Shown: positions 47,601 to 60,779, numbered from the stretch's first letter. The stretch is 64,000 nt of DNA from Hermatobates lingyangjiaoensis (GCA_026182355.1 JAPFBL010000257.1:248001-312000); one strand, 5' to 3'. A program made the numbers and translations. The notes: generated by a model from the sequence alone, not told the origin.

Positions 47601-48700
47601 ACAAGGGACTGAAATTATTGAAATGATGCTATTTCTACTTTCCTAGAGATAAAATATTTTCTGGAGAAGTTTTCAGTAATACGAGATACATATTTTTGTC
47701 TGTCTATGAAGTTACGTGGAAATGGTCCGATCACATCCATATATAGTAATCCTAAAATTGCTTTTGATATTTTTGGCGATTTGGAAAAGAGTAATAGTAT
47801 ATTTTTCCCATCACGGCATAATGCACAGTTTATGAAGTCTTCATTGAAGAGGATTGCAGTCACCCAATTATTTTTCAACAACTTTATGTAGACACAGTTT
47901 AAATATTTCAATAGACGAGACGATAACGCTTGAAAGATACTAACAACTGATTACGGCCATGATTTTTTTTTTTTGATATTTTATCTGTAATGCAATCTTA
48001 ACTATGTGTAGTAACTAGAACTAATCTTCGAACGAAACAAACACATTCCATTAATCGAACATGTATATGTTTTCTTAAACACAATACTGTTGTCTTTTTC
48101 AATTAATTTGATCCAAAACTAAGTTAGTAGCTATAAAGGGCACATACAATATACTAAATATATTATCAAAATTGTTTAAAACTTTCGTCAGTTTTTCTAA
48201 ACTCTGCTTCTCATTTTACCTCATCCGCTAGAGTAACTTCATGACGTGTGCCCCATGAAAACTTTAGATCCTCTCTCTTTGAGAGGTCATGTGCCTTAAG
48301 AGTCTAGACTCTTCAATGAAGCATTTCGTGTCTTCACCACTATCTCTTAAAATTATTAACTTGTTACTGTGTTTTATCTATCAACAGTTTGATAAAGAAA
48401 TTGATAGAGTTCATCTTGTGTTGAACTAAGAATGTCGACTACCTCAATCAAACCTTACATGATCTATTCCACTACTCATAAAACAGTTCATTCTTAAGTC
48501 AAGTACCTTCAAAAATCTACTAGGGTATTATCTTCAGCAGTTTTAGACAAACGGAACTATGTATTGCCTTTGAGCAACTTTGTTTCACCAAATCATTTGT
48601 TAATTTCTGACTTAATGATTCCATAGCCATAATAATGGACCCATATTCTTCTGTTACTATTGTAACATTACTGTGCCAATATATACATTCTCCAAAGCCT
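47600..48700 (-). mobile_element. Decayed Ty1/copia retrotransposon
   Basis: The minus strand shows copia blocks in order. A possible gag piece lies near 48640-48570 (SIIMAMESLSQKLTNDLV). An aspartic-protease area follows near 48350-48100, with a DSG, then RHMTSQRE, then WGTRHEVTLADE in a shifted frame, then LYVPFIATNLV. Then come the pre-integrase/integrase start (47911-47615). Many stops and frameshifts separate the pieces. No RT, RNase H or LTR was identified. Confidence 0.65.
47615..47911 (-). pseudogene. Copia integrase N-terminal fragment
   Basis: The 98-codon frame holds CALCRDGKN (the second cysteine pair of the zinc-binding region), FSKSPKISKAILGLL, YMDVIGPFP (first catalytic Asp block, the family xxDVxGPMP) and YVSRITENFSRKYFISRK (family TFIDDFSRKxxVYFLK). 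The conserved second Asp pair is altered to TEN, and the remainder of the core is missing. Confidence 0.65.
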
Positions 48701-49585
48701 TATTTATAGGTGACAGTTATTTAAAATCTCATTTACATTTCTTTCAGGTAAGTAGTATTTAGAACAGAATCATATTTAACAATTATTTGCATCAAATCAG
48801 TATCGGTGTTGAAGATAAGTTTTCATCTTAAGTTTCCATCAACAAGTAATTCTAGTATTGTGATTCTATTGTGCCTTCTTATAACTAGATCTTCTAGGAA
48901 CAATAAAAGTTATAAATTATGTAGGTTACTGAATTATATGTAGTTATTGAATCAATAACAACTTCGATTTTAGTAAACAGAGAAAACGATTAATTAAATA
49001 AAATGTATTCCCTTAAACTGATTATTAGTACAGTATAACTATTGTTAATAAAAATTACACGGAATATAAATTTATTATTATGAATTTAAAGTATATAATA
49101 TAGGAAATATAAAATTTCTTGAATTGAGAAAAATTAAATGATGTAGGGAACACAGTTTTTAGTTCTAAAAGAATGTTGATATTAGCAAAATGACGTAGGT
49201 AGCATCGTTGTAGAATAATACCCTAAAAGGAGAATATTTGTAATGAAATTTATCATTTAAACATCTGAAGGCTTCGCAATAAAATACTTGATAGCTTAGT
49301 AGCGATTCGGCAACTCAGGTGGGTGACGAGAAACCAGTGGGCGTTTGGGTAGGCGTTGGACAATAGATGGATGAAGAAGAAAAAACATAGTTTCACAATC
49401 TTATCTATAGTGAGGCTGACTTTTAGGGAAGATAGCACTAGACCATTTGCCACTGGTGACGGTTGACTTATGACCGTTCCTATGCGTAATAATAGGCGGT
49501 TTCACTCGTAGTTTCAATAGTCGGCGAAGCTTATCTGCGTTGTATGTTTAGTTCCGTGTTATTCATATTTTTCTTCGCTTCACCA
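48701..49585. other. AT-rich stretch, possibly the decayed left part of a hAT relic after 49,290
   Basis: No gene. The part 49,290-49,460 is GC-richer, with GTGGGTGACGAGAAACCAGT and similar text as found beside hAT ends, but no clear terminus. Confidence 0.35.
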
Positions 49586-49879
49586 ACCAACACACAACTA
49601 TCTAAGTGTCTCTTATGCAATGAAACGTTTTCTAATGATGCAATGAAACCATCTCGACTCCGTGATCATCTCCTTAAAGTATGCATGCATGCAGACAAAA
49701 AGAACAAGTTTCTCATAAACTGTTTATGGTTAATATCGTCATTATACTTTTCAGTGTTTCGTTTTTGTAAGTCTACAGATATTAGTTTGGTTAAAAATGT
49801 TCTTGTTTTGTCTCGGTGGGTGAGAAGCCATCAATGTTGGAAAAAGTGGGCGATAAGTTAAAAACGGTTGGGGACCACT
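49586..49879 (+). mobile_element. hAT relic with BED zinc finger and right terminus
   Basis: A frame at 49604-49710 reads KCLLCNETFSNDAMKPSRL, then RDHLL and HADKKNK. This is the BED-type finger of ZBED5/FAM200-like hAT transposases (CxxC...HLxxxH). The histidine spacing is disturbed by an expanded ATGC repeat (GTATGCATGCATGCAG). The DNA ends with CGGTTGGGGACCACTG at 49864-49879, the complement of a hAT-type CAGTGGTCCCCAACC terminus. The left terminus and an 8 bp duplication were not found. Confidence 0.6.
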
Positions 49880-52080
49880 GGTCTACATTGTTCAAAAGTT
49901 GTCATTTCCTTTTTCATTCTTAAGTTTCACCGGACTTCTCCATATTAATTAAGGACACATGAACAGGAAAAAAGAATTAAATCAACTTATGATAGTTCTT
50001 CTGTTTGACGCTACCTTATCAGTAGTAATACTATTATATTTTTTTAAAAATAAATGACACCACTGAAAGTGCTACAACCGATCACAGATTGTGATAGATA
50101 ATTGCTCAACATTCTTAATATACAACTTGAAAATGACAAAACTTTAAACTTCCTTCGTAGAATTAATTCATTTGTGACTAACATAAAAGAGCTTGTGTCC
50201 TGTTCTACATAGGTCGATGAATTTTCACTATATTAATGCCTATTAATAGAATTTAAACAAATATTTTTCTTACTAATCATTTAATTTTTTCAAGCTTTTA
50301 GACGTATACGGTATTATCATGTAACATATTCTTGGACATCTAAATTATTTTTGGAAGATTTCTTACTTTTCTCCCTGAAGAGAAGGGTTAATAGAGAATT
50401 AATAAGAAGAATGATACATGTATGCGATTTCTGTCAATAATGTAGTCTAATTTACCTCTATGAGAGACAATTCATAAAGAGATAATAGCCTGGCATGAGC
50501 TTTGAATGTAAGCTTATTAACACAATCAAAGTGAAAAGATTTTGAACACGCTACAGGTCACATCTTTGATGGATCAGTCAGATATTACATACTAAAATAT
50601 CCCTTGTAGTATAGATGAAATATCCCGTTTTGGGGCAATTTTGCAACCATCACAAGTGCAATGTATGTCCCATTATATGATGTTAGACACCAATTTTTTT
50701 TCTAAACTACTATCTATAAATAGTTACCATTTTGCAGGTATTATGGAACTAATATTAACTTTAAATGAAAAAAGTTTCAACTTTTTTAATAAAAGATAAC
50801 ACACACCTTTGATAGATCATAATGAACTTGAAACAAAAATACCAATTTATAGAATATTTGAGCTGTAATAACTGAAAATTGCTTTAATTAATAAGAGATT
50901 TAAAGCATTTTGTGAAAAAAAATAATAGGTTGAACTGAAAAAAAGTTGAAATTTTCATTTTATCATTCGTTGAAACCTGTTAAAACAAGCAATGATCTTT
51001 TCTGAATTTAGTAACTTTAACGATTCTGCTACATCTCGCAATCTTTGCTATCATTCTTAACTTATGTACTTCCTATTTCATAACGTCTAATTACATTATT
51101 TATTTTAACTAGTGTCTTGATTGTTGGTAAGTTTAACAAGGTTTAGCTCCTGGAGCTACTAGTCAGGTTGTAAGATCTTTCCGCCATTGTTTCTGTTATT
51201 CTGTTTCCTTCTATTAAATAAACCTAATCAATGATCTCTAAGTAGAAACTTTCATCTGCAGTGCTGCTTAATATTGTTAGATGATTTGTTTATATTATAT
51301 TCATGTGAATTGTATAAAATATTATTACACTATATTTAAGCAGCTGATTTAGTTGTTTATATTATTAAATCATTTATTTTGTTTTATATTTGCATAAGAA
51401 AGTAATAAAAATACATTAAAATGGTACAAACAATTTTATAAATATATATTTAAACTTTACAATTGGTATAGGAATAAAAGCCACAATGATATTGTAAGAA
51501 CTAAATTAGTGTTCTATACCGTGATTTACGGGGTGGCATACCACTCAGACAGATAACCACTTATAGAATAATAGGACTAGGTTAAGCACGCGGAGTATCT
51601 AACTGAAGCCATAAACTAGCATATTGCAAAATTCTTGAAAGAGGAATTCGCTTATGAACGTTCAGCATACTTGAAGTTTTCATATGTAACAATGACACAA
51701 TGAAAAACAAACAAACCTCATACTTAGCTGCTATATTTATCATGGCTCTGCTGCAGATTCAATCACTGTATTTACACAAATAGTGGTCATGAAAAATATT
51801 TATACACTTTATGAGTATAATATTTTTAAGAATTAATAACAAGAAAAGTTTGTACTCGATTTTATAGATACTAATAGTCCTGTTTTAGAAGTATTCGTAA
51901 TAACTACTACTTCTGACAGAGTACTATAAAAGAATTGATTTAATGAATTAAGTTTATAAGATTGTATTACTAGTAATATAATAAATTAGTTTATGATTAT
52001 TAATATTATTTTGTTTTATTCAATTAATAGTATCAGAGATTAATATGACTAATCATTATTCCTTTGTCCAAAAAATGTAT
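49880..52080. other. AT-rich stretch without recognisable gene
   Basis: Nothing recognised. Confidence 0.45.
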
Positions 52081-52094
52081 TATATATATATTTG

Positions 52095-52289
52095 AATAAA
52101 TGAAAAAGACAACACATACAAGAAACGAGAAAACTTACTGCATCAATATTTCGAACTGAAGTTCAGGTCTGAACGCACGTGCCTCTTCTTCTTCCCTTCT
52201 ACTCCCTTCCTGACGTAGAACTTCAGTTCGAAATATTGATCCAGTAAGTTTTCTCGTTTCTTTTATGTGTTTTCTTTTTCATTTATTTA
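52095..52289. repeat. Inverted repeat with hammerhead-like core
   Basis: Arms run from AATAAATGAAAAAGACAACA to about 52185 and mirror from about 52212 to 52289, with a short CT-rich loop. On the plus strand the right arm has CTGACGTA (52210-52217), stem GAAC (52218-52221) with GTTC (52226-52229), and GAAA at 52230-52233. This is a hammerhead-type arrangement with one extra base in the first box. Confidence 0.7.
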
Positions 52290-52309
52290 TCTGTCCGGTT
52301 TGGACCGTT

Positions 52310-52312
<3 letters not shown>

Positions 52313-52357
<45 letters not shown>
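52313..52357. repeat. (TA)n microsatellite
   Basis: Pure TA between the two inverted repeats. Confidence 0.9.
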
Positions 52358-52360
<3 letters not shown>

Positions 52361-52620
52361 GGTAACTCACCACAAATTAAAGAAGATAGTCGCTCTAAGG
52401 CCTTTCGCTTTCACGTCGTCAGAGAGCAAGTGAATACAAGTTGTAAGCAGGTTATGAATATTTGTAATTCATATCATATAATTCATATAATCAGTTACCT
52501 GAATATTTATAATTCATAACCTGCTTACAACTTGTATTCACTTGCTCTCTGACGACGTGAAAGCGAAAGGCCTTAGAGCGACTATCTTCTTTAATTTGTG
52601 GTGAGTTACCTGGATATTTA
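52356..52620. repeat. Long inverted repeat with two opposed hammerhead-like cores
   Basis: ATTCAGGTAACTCACCACAA onward is mirrored by the sequence ending TTGTGGTGAGTTACCTG; the arms are about 105 bp and almost perfect. Each arm carries the same ribozyme-like motif, pointing in opposite directions. Confidence 0.8.
52544..52580 (+). ncRNA. Hammerhead-ribozyme-like core, best stem I
   Basis: GCTCT (52544-52548) pairs with AGAGC (52575-52579) as stem I. The CTGACGA box is at 52549-52555, and GAAA at 52565-52568 is followed by GGCC. Stem II is short and imperfect. Its mirror copy lies near 52398-52433 on the minus strand. This fits a type I hammerhead as found in Penelope-like elements; cleavage was not shown. 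Confidence 0.4.
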
Positions 52621-52646
52621 TATCACGTGTTATTGTGACAATTTTC

Positions 52647-52662
52647 TATATATATATATATA

Positions 52663-52717
<55 letters not shown>
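52647..52717. repeat. (TA)n then (TG)n microsatellite
   Basis: TA with one break to 52680, then uninterrupted TG to 52717. Confidence 0.9.
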
Positions 52718-52721
<4 letters not shown>

Positions 52722-52799
52722 TCTGTCCATCTCCTACTGCAAAACTGCCAATTTCAGATCTATCTTTTGACAAAGATCTTTTCTAATGTCCCCTAATAC

Positions 52800-53060
52800 T
52801 GATAGTGGTATAGTTCAATATGGATGTCCTGGCTGTCTTACTTACCCTATCATCAGCCGTGCTCCTTTCATTATTTCCAGTCTTGACAGTCACACCTACC
52901 CTATTTCTCAGAAGACCTACTGTACTTGTGTAATTTGATTTGTCTATTGGACTGCAATCTATTGTACAACTTCTGCTTATATAGCCAGTTTGTTTATCCT
53001 AACGCTAATATCACCTTGAGAACTTCAGAAGAAGCACTTATTTCTCTGTTGAGAGGCAGA
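52800..53060 (+). pseudogene. Probable Penelope GIY-YIG endonuclease region (decayed)
   Basis: The plus strand reads QYGCPGCLTYPII, FIISSLDSHTYPISQKTYCT and CVI, then after a frame change LICLLDCNLLYNFC and FVYPNANITLRT. The pattern CxxCxTxPI...YxI...xCxxxxVIYLxxCxxC is that of the cysteine-rich linker and GIY-YIG nuclease at the C-terminus of Penelope-like proteins. Key Gly and Tyr residues are unclear and several stops interrupt it. It sits right beside the hammerhead-bearing inverted repeats, which supports the call. Confidence 0.45.
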
Positions 53061-56000
53061 TTTGCTCCTAAGTTTAACCCCTTAAATGTTAATTTTTTTA
53101 CTTATTATTTATATTGTCTTGATAGATAGTTTTGTCTACTTATTCATATTAAATTTATGCTTAGTTTTAATGTATGGACTATGCCGATTAGGTGCATCTT
53201 GAGTGAAACTGATTTCAGACGTCTCTGGTCTTCGGAGCGACTCACATTTTTCCACCTGATATAACGCAGTCAAAATAAAGTAACGGGCTTTAAAAAAAAT
53301 AAAATACATTGAAGTTTTAAAACTATATAATGATTTGAGACAGGGGCCTAAAAGGTAGTAGATTTTTCGTGAAATGGCCTCATTTGATAGTCATATGGTT
53401 ACACTGACTTTTCTTTTAGATGTTAGAAGGAAAGAAAATGTCTTGTTGTGAAACCATTTTAAATGAACACCAATTTTTAGTAGACAATTCTCGTAGTGTG
53501 TTCATTTTTTGGGGTATTTGCAATGTGATAATTTAATATCAGAAACCATTGTGTTTTGTTGTTCGTTAAGGGTAAAGGGAGAAGGGTTTGAGATCAGTGC
53601 CTTCAATCAAGTGAAGTTTGAAGCTGTTTGACAAGGAAAGCCGTTAGGGCAGCTTTCTCTCTATTGTACCGACAATCAATTGATCTAATTTGGAAGTATT
53701 AGGTCAATTAATCAAGATCAATTAGGAGCAGATATCAATCAAACTAACAACATTTTGTTTACTAATTTTGAACAGTAAATGTTATGTAAAATTGGCTTTA
53801 TTAAACTATTCCTTAGTAGGGACGAGCAGCTAAGGAAGGCAGGTGAAGCCATGTCTCGCTTAACAGTCTTGGAAAGGAAAAAAAAAATAAAATAAGTAAA
53901 ATAGTTAAACTGAGTTAAATGGTTATATTTAATCAATGGAATGCATTATTAAGATATTTTCACTTCACTTGTTTTCGATTGCTTTTATTCAAAATCGCTG
54001 GCTTTCCACATTTACTGTTCAGATACATAAAAGAAATGTACGGCAAAGCTGGCATCTACGGTGCCTGTAGATAAATTGCGGAGTGACTGTTAACTATACT
54101 GGAATGCTCTGCAGTGATACCGTATTTCATTCTCTCTGTATATCCCAATTTAAAACTTTTGCTATTAAATAAATTTCTAATGTGCAGTGCTTTTTGTTAG
54201 CAATGATATGTATTAGTACTTTTTTGTGCTGAGCGATCATAGACCTGCTGCGAAGAACCACTAAGTAAGGCACGCAGTTCTCCTGCCTCACGGCAGGAGG
54301 CTGTGACTGTAATGAAGTCACCTGCCTCACCTGCCATAAACCTCACGCACGTCACTGTTTCTTAAGAATTTTCCCAACTCATAGAATGATTGAACTAATT
54401 CTATAATGAAATGAATCACTAAATATTTATTTTCTTCTAATACTGTATTCATGTTGCCTGAAGTGAATTTAAATACTCTTTTTAAATCGACCAATGTAAC
54501 TGAGATTACATATAAATGACTTGTAATGTAATATTCATTACTACTCACCGGGTGCTTATCAAACTAGTTTCTAAATTTCCACCATTTTGGCAGTCTACAG
54601 TTTTTGAACTGTAGTTCATTTATTAATGTTCTTTTGAAATTCTTAGTGTGTGTGTTTGTGTGTATCCAAAACTAGTGGACTGCTACAGATCACACCTTAT
54701 GATAGATAAATTCACATTTAATCCAATAAATTAGGGTAATGTTAGTCGTTAGTAGAACTTTATTTCGGTTATGAATTACGTGAAGTCATAAAAGCGTGCA
54801 CAAAAGAAATAGTACATGGATATTGTTAGTACCAAAGATATATAAACAAACTTGAAAATATCCCGGTTAAAGGCTGCTTGTTAATAAGTTTTGGTGTTAA
54901 GTTTAAGCTTAACTTTAAGATGATCTGATAACAAAAGACAAAGAGGAACGAGTAAGAATGAACATAATTGCGATGAGCTCGGAGATTGAGTGGCATAATA
55001 ACTAGGTACCAATTGTTGGATTTTTCTTTGAAATTAAGAAGCTACCATTACTCTATCTCTTATTTCATAGCTACTATAATAGGTGGTTCGAGATTTATCA
55101 GCAACAACATGTGAAGTTCTCTACAATAAAATTCACTATTACGTGTGTTTTCAAACACATTTATAATTAATTAAATTAATATATCCGTTCTAAAATGGCT
55201 GGTATATTGTTCTCAATTTTAATAAAATTGTAATGCACAGTTTATGACAATTTAAATTTACCTAAATTTGTAATTAGAGTTTCTTTTTTCCCAAATCAAA
55301 AATAAAAATATTCTCAGGAGGATTTAATGTTGGGAAATCTTTGTGGGAACTGAAATGTGTGTAGTTCAATTCTGTTCCACATCTCAAATATAAGGCTTCC
55401 TGAGAAGCCCCATCTCCTCTGTTTGTGATACTCCACTTCGATAATACTTTTTTCGGGAAATACAACTGAGATTGCATATAAATGATTTTATAAATATAAA
55501 ATTTATTTCTTCGATTAATATGCTGTTAAAAACAAATCTCTTCATCCATAAAACTGCAAAATTATTGCATTAATCTTAATACAAACAAATCTATATAAAT
55601 AAAATAATGATTTTGTCTGTACATTGCTTAGAACTGACTCATTTCAAGTTTTCTTTACGTTTCATACATTAGAGAAACCGAATCCACCCTTAGAAAAATT
55701 TCTGTCAGTTTGTCCACAAAATTTTGTCACAAGTAAACTCAGCCACCATAAAATATATCAAGCTGAAACTTTTACAATAGATTTGTGTATGTCTAACTTA
55801 AAATATAGGCTCTGAATTGATTGGAAATTCACGAGCCCACTTAGAGATTGTTGTGGGGAAATCGATTTCACTTTGGTCAAGAAACCTCCTTATTTCCTCT
55901 TTTTTAACTGATTAATTTTTTGTAAGAGTAGTATAAATCGTTTTGAAATTTATTTTAACTTTATATTGATAGTTTTTGTATCTCTAATATATTTTAATTG

Positions 56001-58216
56001 AAGTTTTAAATACCAAAATAATAATAGGTGACAAATAACTTCAAGAATCATGTTTGTATAAAATATATTATTATGCTAAACATTTGATTATAAAATATTA
56101 CTTAGGTTACAATAATTTGCGTACGACATACATTACAATAATCAATAATAAACTAACAATTGAAATTAAAAACCAAATTTTAATTTTGGTTTTTACATTC
56201 TAAAATCTAACGTTTTAGGAAACAGTCAACATTTCCTCACACTTCCCATAATTCAAGCGTACTTTTTTCACCTGTATGTAGTAAATGTTAAACTAATTAA
56301 TAATTTATAATTATTAATTAATGCATATTTATATTATTTGATAAAATATATGTGTTGTAAAAATAATGGAGGGAACGACTAAACAATAGACACTATAAAA
56401 AATGAGAGTATGTATATTTACTGCTTTCAATATCAATAAAAACATTACAGTAGTATAAATGTACCAAAAGAATTGGAACTTTTTATATTTCAGAAGTTCT
56501 TATGACCAGTAGTACCAATGATCTTGAGATCGAATCATCATGAACTTCTTTGTTCCTAGCATGTCAGATGCCACTTACCCTATACCCCCTAGGTATAAAT
56601 AAATAAACTTGAGCAAGGTATTGTTTAGGTCTACCGATAAAGAATCTGCCAGAAAATGCGATCTCCATAACTAACGTGAATTTCATTCAACAGCAGACAC
56701 TGTGGAAATCTTCGTGAGTGATCAAGAGAAAAGGAATATTAAGGAATTAAATATTGGCTTGAAACAATTCAACTTGTTTAATACAATCAACTAAAAGAAC
56801 TCTATACACAATCAATCAAAGTTGAATTTTTTAATAAATTTAAAGCAGTACGATTTTAATAAAATAGACCACAAACTTGATAAATTCTAAGTTTCTTCTA
56901 TCCTTCTATCCATTAAGAAGGAAATTATTACTTAAGAAAAAACATGTATTTTGAAATGGTTTTATAGTGTTTTTTATGTACAGACACTTTCACAAAACCA
57001 GATCTTAAAGCTAATGTCGTTGAAAAGATAGAATCCTTATATGTCCCATATTTTTGCCATACATTCATGACAAAAAAATATTCTTTGAAGGACTGTTGAT
57101 CAATTATTACAAAACTTCAGGAATAATATTTGGATACCACTTTTCTATCGTTTTATTTGAATCTACTTTAAACTCCTATAAAAATATTTAAAATGCCTTC
57201 GAAGGCAGTAATATTTGCAATTAGCTACCTATTCAAAATTTCATGCAAACATTTTTCATTTAAAGGCTTTTCAATTATAATTTAAAAAATATAGGACTAT
57301 TGTTTATTTTTTCAGTATATTGGAAAAAATAAAATTTTTCCATTCGTAATCATATTAGATTTTTTAATTAATTAATCTTGGTAAATATTCAGTCAGCGAA
57401 TATTTCATAATTAAGAGTTAAATTTACCCAGTGAGATGTGGTTACAATAATAGCAAACAATTAAGTGTACACACATTTATTATAATTACAAACTATCACA
57501 ACAATAAAGCCTACTTTAGTAAATATTGGATTTTATTTAAGATGGAATATAAATCCTACTAAGTATACACAAGGAATTCTCTTTATAGAGTTGCATAAAA
57601 TCAATTAAAGTTTCGTGTATTGTAAATGTACAGAAGAAATATTGTCAACTTAGAGATAAAAGTTTTAATAAAAATTAAGATATACTTTTAAAAACAAAAT
57701 AAACTTCTAATGAAAGACTTGATTTATTTATTTTTCTAATAATTCAATTATTTCTTTAATTATTCATTTATTTATTTGTTTACCTAAATTCAAGTTAAGT
57801 TCATAATTACTGAAAAGCCTCTATAAGATATGTGGAATGAAAAGAAAATTTACAACATTCAAGGATATCTGGTAAGGGAATGGCTTTAATTATAGAATTT
57901 TTTAATATGTCAATACACGGGAATTAATCATAATAGAGAAATATGCATGAAAAAATATTGATATGAATTATACGTTTCCAACAGTGTTTTTTTCAAACTT
58001 AATCCATCAAGTCTTAAAATAAATTAATTTCTCCATTAATTTTGTGAAAAGGAGAGTATTTTCTGTTGAAAATCATTAGTTTTTCATAAAGTTTTTTGAT
58101 GTAGAGACTGTACACAATTGAATTATATAAGTTAAAACAGTTGTGTTCTAAGAATTAGACAAAAAAAATGTCAACCCTTGAAAGGTATTCAATAATTCTT
58201 TAATTTAAACATTAGT
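53061..58216. other. Long AT-rich stretch without recognisable gene
   Basis: Only short frames without domains. A small hairpin CTCCTGCC/GGCAGGAG is at 54278-54298. GC-richer islands near 53,580-53,900, 54,240-54,350 and 55,320-55,440 could be decayed repeats; I could not identify them. Confidence 0.4.
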
Positions 58217-58351
58217 TATGATCAGAATAAGGAAAAAAACACTAGGTGTCTACACAAATAATTTTATTCAACGTGGACACGTTTCGAACACTTAGTGTTT
58301 AAAAAGCGTCGACGTTGGATAAAACCTTACTGTTTCTTTCCCTTATTCTAA
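58217..58351 (-). ncRNA. Imperfect hairpin with hammerhead-like 3' half
   Basis: The imperfect inverted repeat runs from AGAATAAGGAAAAAAACAC to GTTTCTTTCCCTTATTCT. On the minus strand CAACGT (stem I) is followed by a degenerate first box, a stem ACACTAAGTGT, then CGAAAC (58286-58281) and GTGTC, the cleavage triplet GTC, and finally ACGTTG that pairs back with stem I. Only the CUGANGA box is spoiled, so it is a decayed ribozyme-type motif. Confidence 0.4.
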
Positions 58352-60562
58352 CTATCACTAAATACCATACAATACATTACTGCATAGTTCTTCAATTCAA
58401 TCATTGGTCTTCTTTGTTATCGCAATATTTCGAATATTTCGATCTGTATACTTATAGTAATTGTTCATTTTAATTTCAGAAGCCCAGAAAATCAAATAGA
58501 AGCATTAATAAATCAATCAAAAAGATTTTCGGTGGATTGTTTTCCCTTAGATATTTTCTTTGTTAATTTAAGAGATCAAATAATCTTTTATGTTATTTTC
58601 TGAAACACCTACATTAAAATAAAGAATGCATTGATTAAATAATTCAAATCATAAGATTACCATTTTCTGCAAAATAATGTAATCATGATAATAAAATTAT
58701 AAATATTGAACAGGGAAAAATAACTTATGATGATAACTTTGACACAGTGCAAACAGCTCATCTATAAGACATATTTAATCAACTATATAAATAAACAATA
58801 ACATGTATCACAGTATAGATACTTAAATATAAACAGTTAATTATACAATTAGGTATATGAGTGATAGAGTATATATAATAAAGCATATGTATATGCTAAG
58901 CGTGCTTAATTGATGATATGTTTCCAAGTTTTTTAACGCTGAATTGTTATAAATCACAACTTTGATTATTTATATTACCAAAATAAGAAAAACATAATGA
59001 TTGTTTTTGAAATAATGATATTGTGATTTTAATGTATTTGCATCATCAATTATAGTGGTTAAACTGTTTTTTTAAAAAAATCAAATCAATGTTATTCGTA
59101 AAAAATGGAATTATGTAAATTTAATAAATGTGAAATATTCTGGCGTTGTCATTACAGGTTATGTTATGTAACCAGGTTATTCAGTGATAAAATGTTATTT
59201 AGTTCAGAAAAAAAATGACTTTATATTGCATAAGGTAAAAATCTTTTGTTATACGTAAGCTCCCAGTAGCTTAAAAAATAGGAAAGAAAAACGACTTTCT
59301 ATTATATCACTATAATCAAGGTTGTATGAAAATATAAGTTTCAAAATATAAAAACATTAACAAAGAAGTTAGTATTAATTACATCAATTTACATTCGTAA
59401 TTCAGTCCCTAATTTTACTCAGCGTTAAGGATTAATTAAGAGTGAATTTCTTTACAAGTCAATTTCAAGAACTGCTTAACATATGGAAACAAATGGAATA
59501 TTTTACTATATTAAATATTCCTACCCTCAATTTAATTCAATAAAATTACTTTAAATGTGAAATGTAGTATATCGAAGTAAACTTTATGAGAAGTAGACTA
59601 CTGAAGTAGAAATTCCAATTCTCTTCTGTTTCATATTTGCAATATTAATTCTCTAAATTAATATAGTTTTAATTTACTTTAATTTAAATTTGATGAAACA
59701 GTAGGCCATTCATAAAATTGTTAAATTATAAATGTCACACTTGGACTACTAACTTTTGTTTTTTTCATATCTGTCATTGCAATAGAGATCACAATTGGCT
59801 ATACAAATCTTAAAAAAACGTCTTGTTTTGTTAGAACGTGAACAATTTTTTTGGAATTAACTGTTTAAATAATTTAGTTCACATGTAATAATTTTTCTCC
59901 ATAAAATAAGTATACATAGATTTACTATATACAAAATGAAAATATTGAAATATTTGCAATGTGTAAAAGTACACTTTAAATAATATTGTTATGTTTAACT
60001 TTTAACTTTTTTTAGTTTTAAACTACACTTAATTAATCTGTTATGCAAAGACTTTGCTGTTTTAGATTTTCTTTCTAATTTAAAAAAAAAAATTCCCAAA
60101 ATTTTGTTAATTTATTCCAGTTGCAATAAATTATGTGTATTTTGAGTGCAGGCAAATTATTAACTCTATACATCCTAAACTAAAATTAAAAAAAAACTGT
60201 TACTCTCAAAGTTTATGACAATAGATTGTTGCTAAAATGGCTCTTTGGTTCAAAAAAGATCTCATGTTTAGTCTAAAGTAGTATAGAATTCAATAAACAA
60301 ATGTTACAGTTGTGTTTTCATATAATGTATTAATTATAGAATAATTAATTTACTTGTATAAATTGTATTATATCATTGATATCAATGAGAAAATTATCTT
60401 TGAGTAAAGCGCTTAGATTTGAAAAAGAGTATTACTGTAAAATTTAACTTCGAAAACACAATTCGGAAAATTTTTTAAAATATTCTATAAGGTAAATTTA
60501 AATCATAGAGTGATGCGTTTTATGTTAGGTATAGTGGTTATTTCTGAACTCAGAATGTGACT
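58352..60562. other. AT-rich stretch without recognisable gene
   Basis: Nothing recognised. Confidence 0.5.
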
Positions 60563-60584
60563 GATGGTATTTAGGCTTGACTTG

Positions 60585-60685
60585 GAGGTGCGGGGGGTGC
60601 GGGGTGTGGTAGGGGTGCGAGGGGTGCTAGGGGTGCAGGATGTGCTAGGGGTGCGGGGTGTGCTAGGGGCGCTACGGGTGCGGGA
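60585..60685. repeat. GC-rich minisatellite (9 bp and 18 bp units)
   Basis: Variants of GGTGCTAGG and GGTGCGGGG in tandem, very G-rich on the plus strand against an AT-rich background. On the minus strand it would read as Ala-Pro-Leu repeats. It is bordered by GC-rich unique DNA to about 60,770. Confidence 0.85.
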
Positions 60686-60758
60686 AGAGCCGAGAGGCCT
60701 CCCTGAGAAGACTTTCTTCCGGTCGGTGCACTATTTTCGGGGCAGCAAACTCCAGCCA
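60670..60758 (-). other. Possible exon beside the minisatellite
   Basis: The minus strand has an acceptor-like TTTTTATGCAG ending at 60759. An open frame with ordinary composition (WLEFAAPKIVHRPEE, SLLREASRLFPHP) follows, running to a GTAGCG donor-like site near 60,672. An alternative frame starts MAGVCCPENSAP. I recognise no family; the call rests on GC content and splice-like borders only. Confidence 0.25.
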
Positions 60759-60779
60759 TCCTGCATAAAAATGACATCA

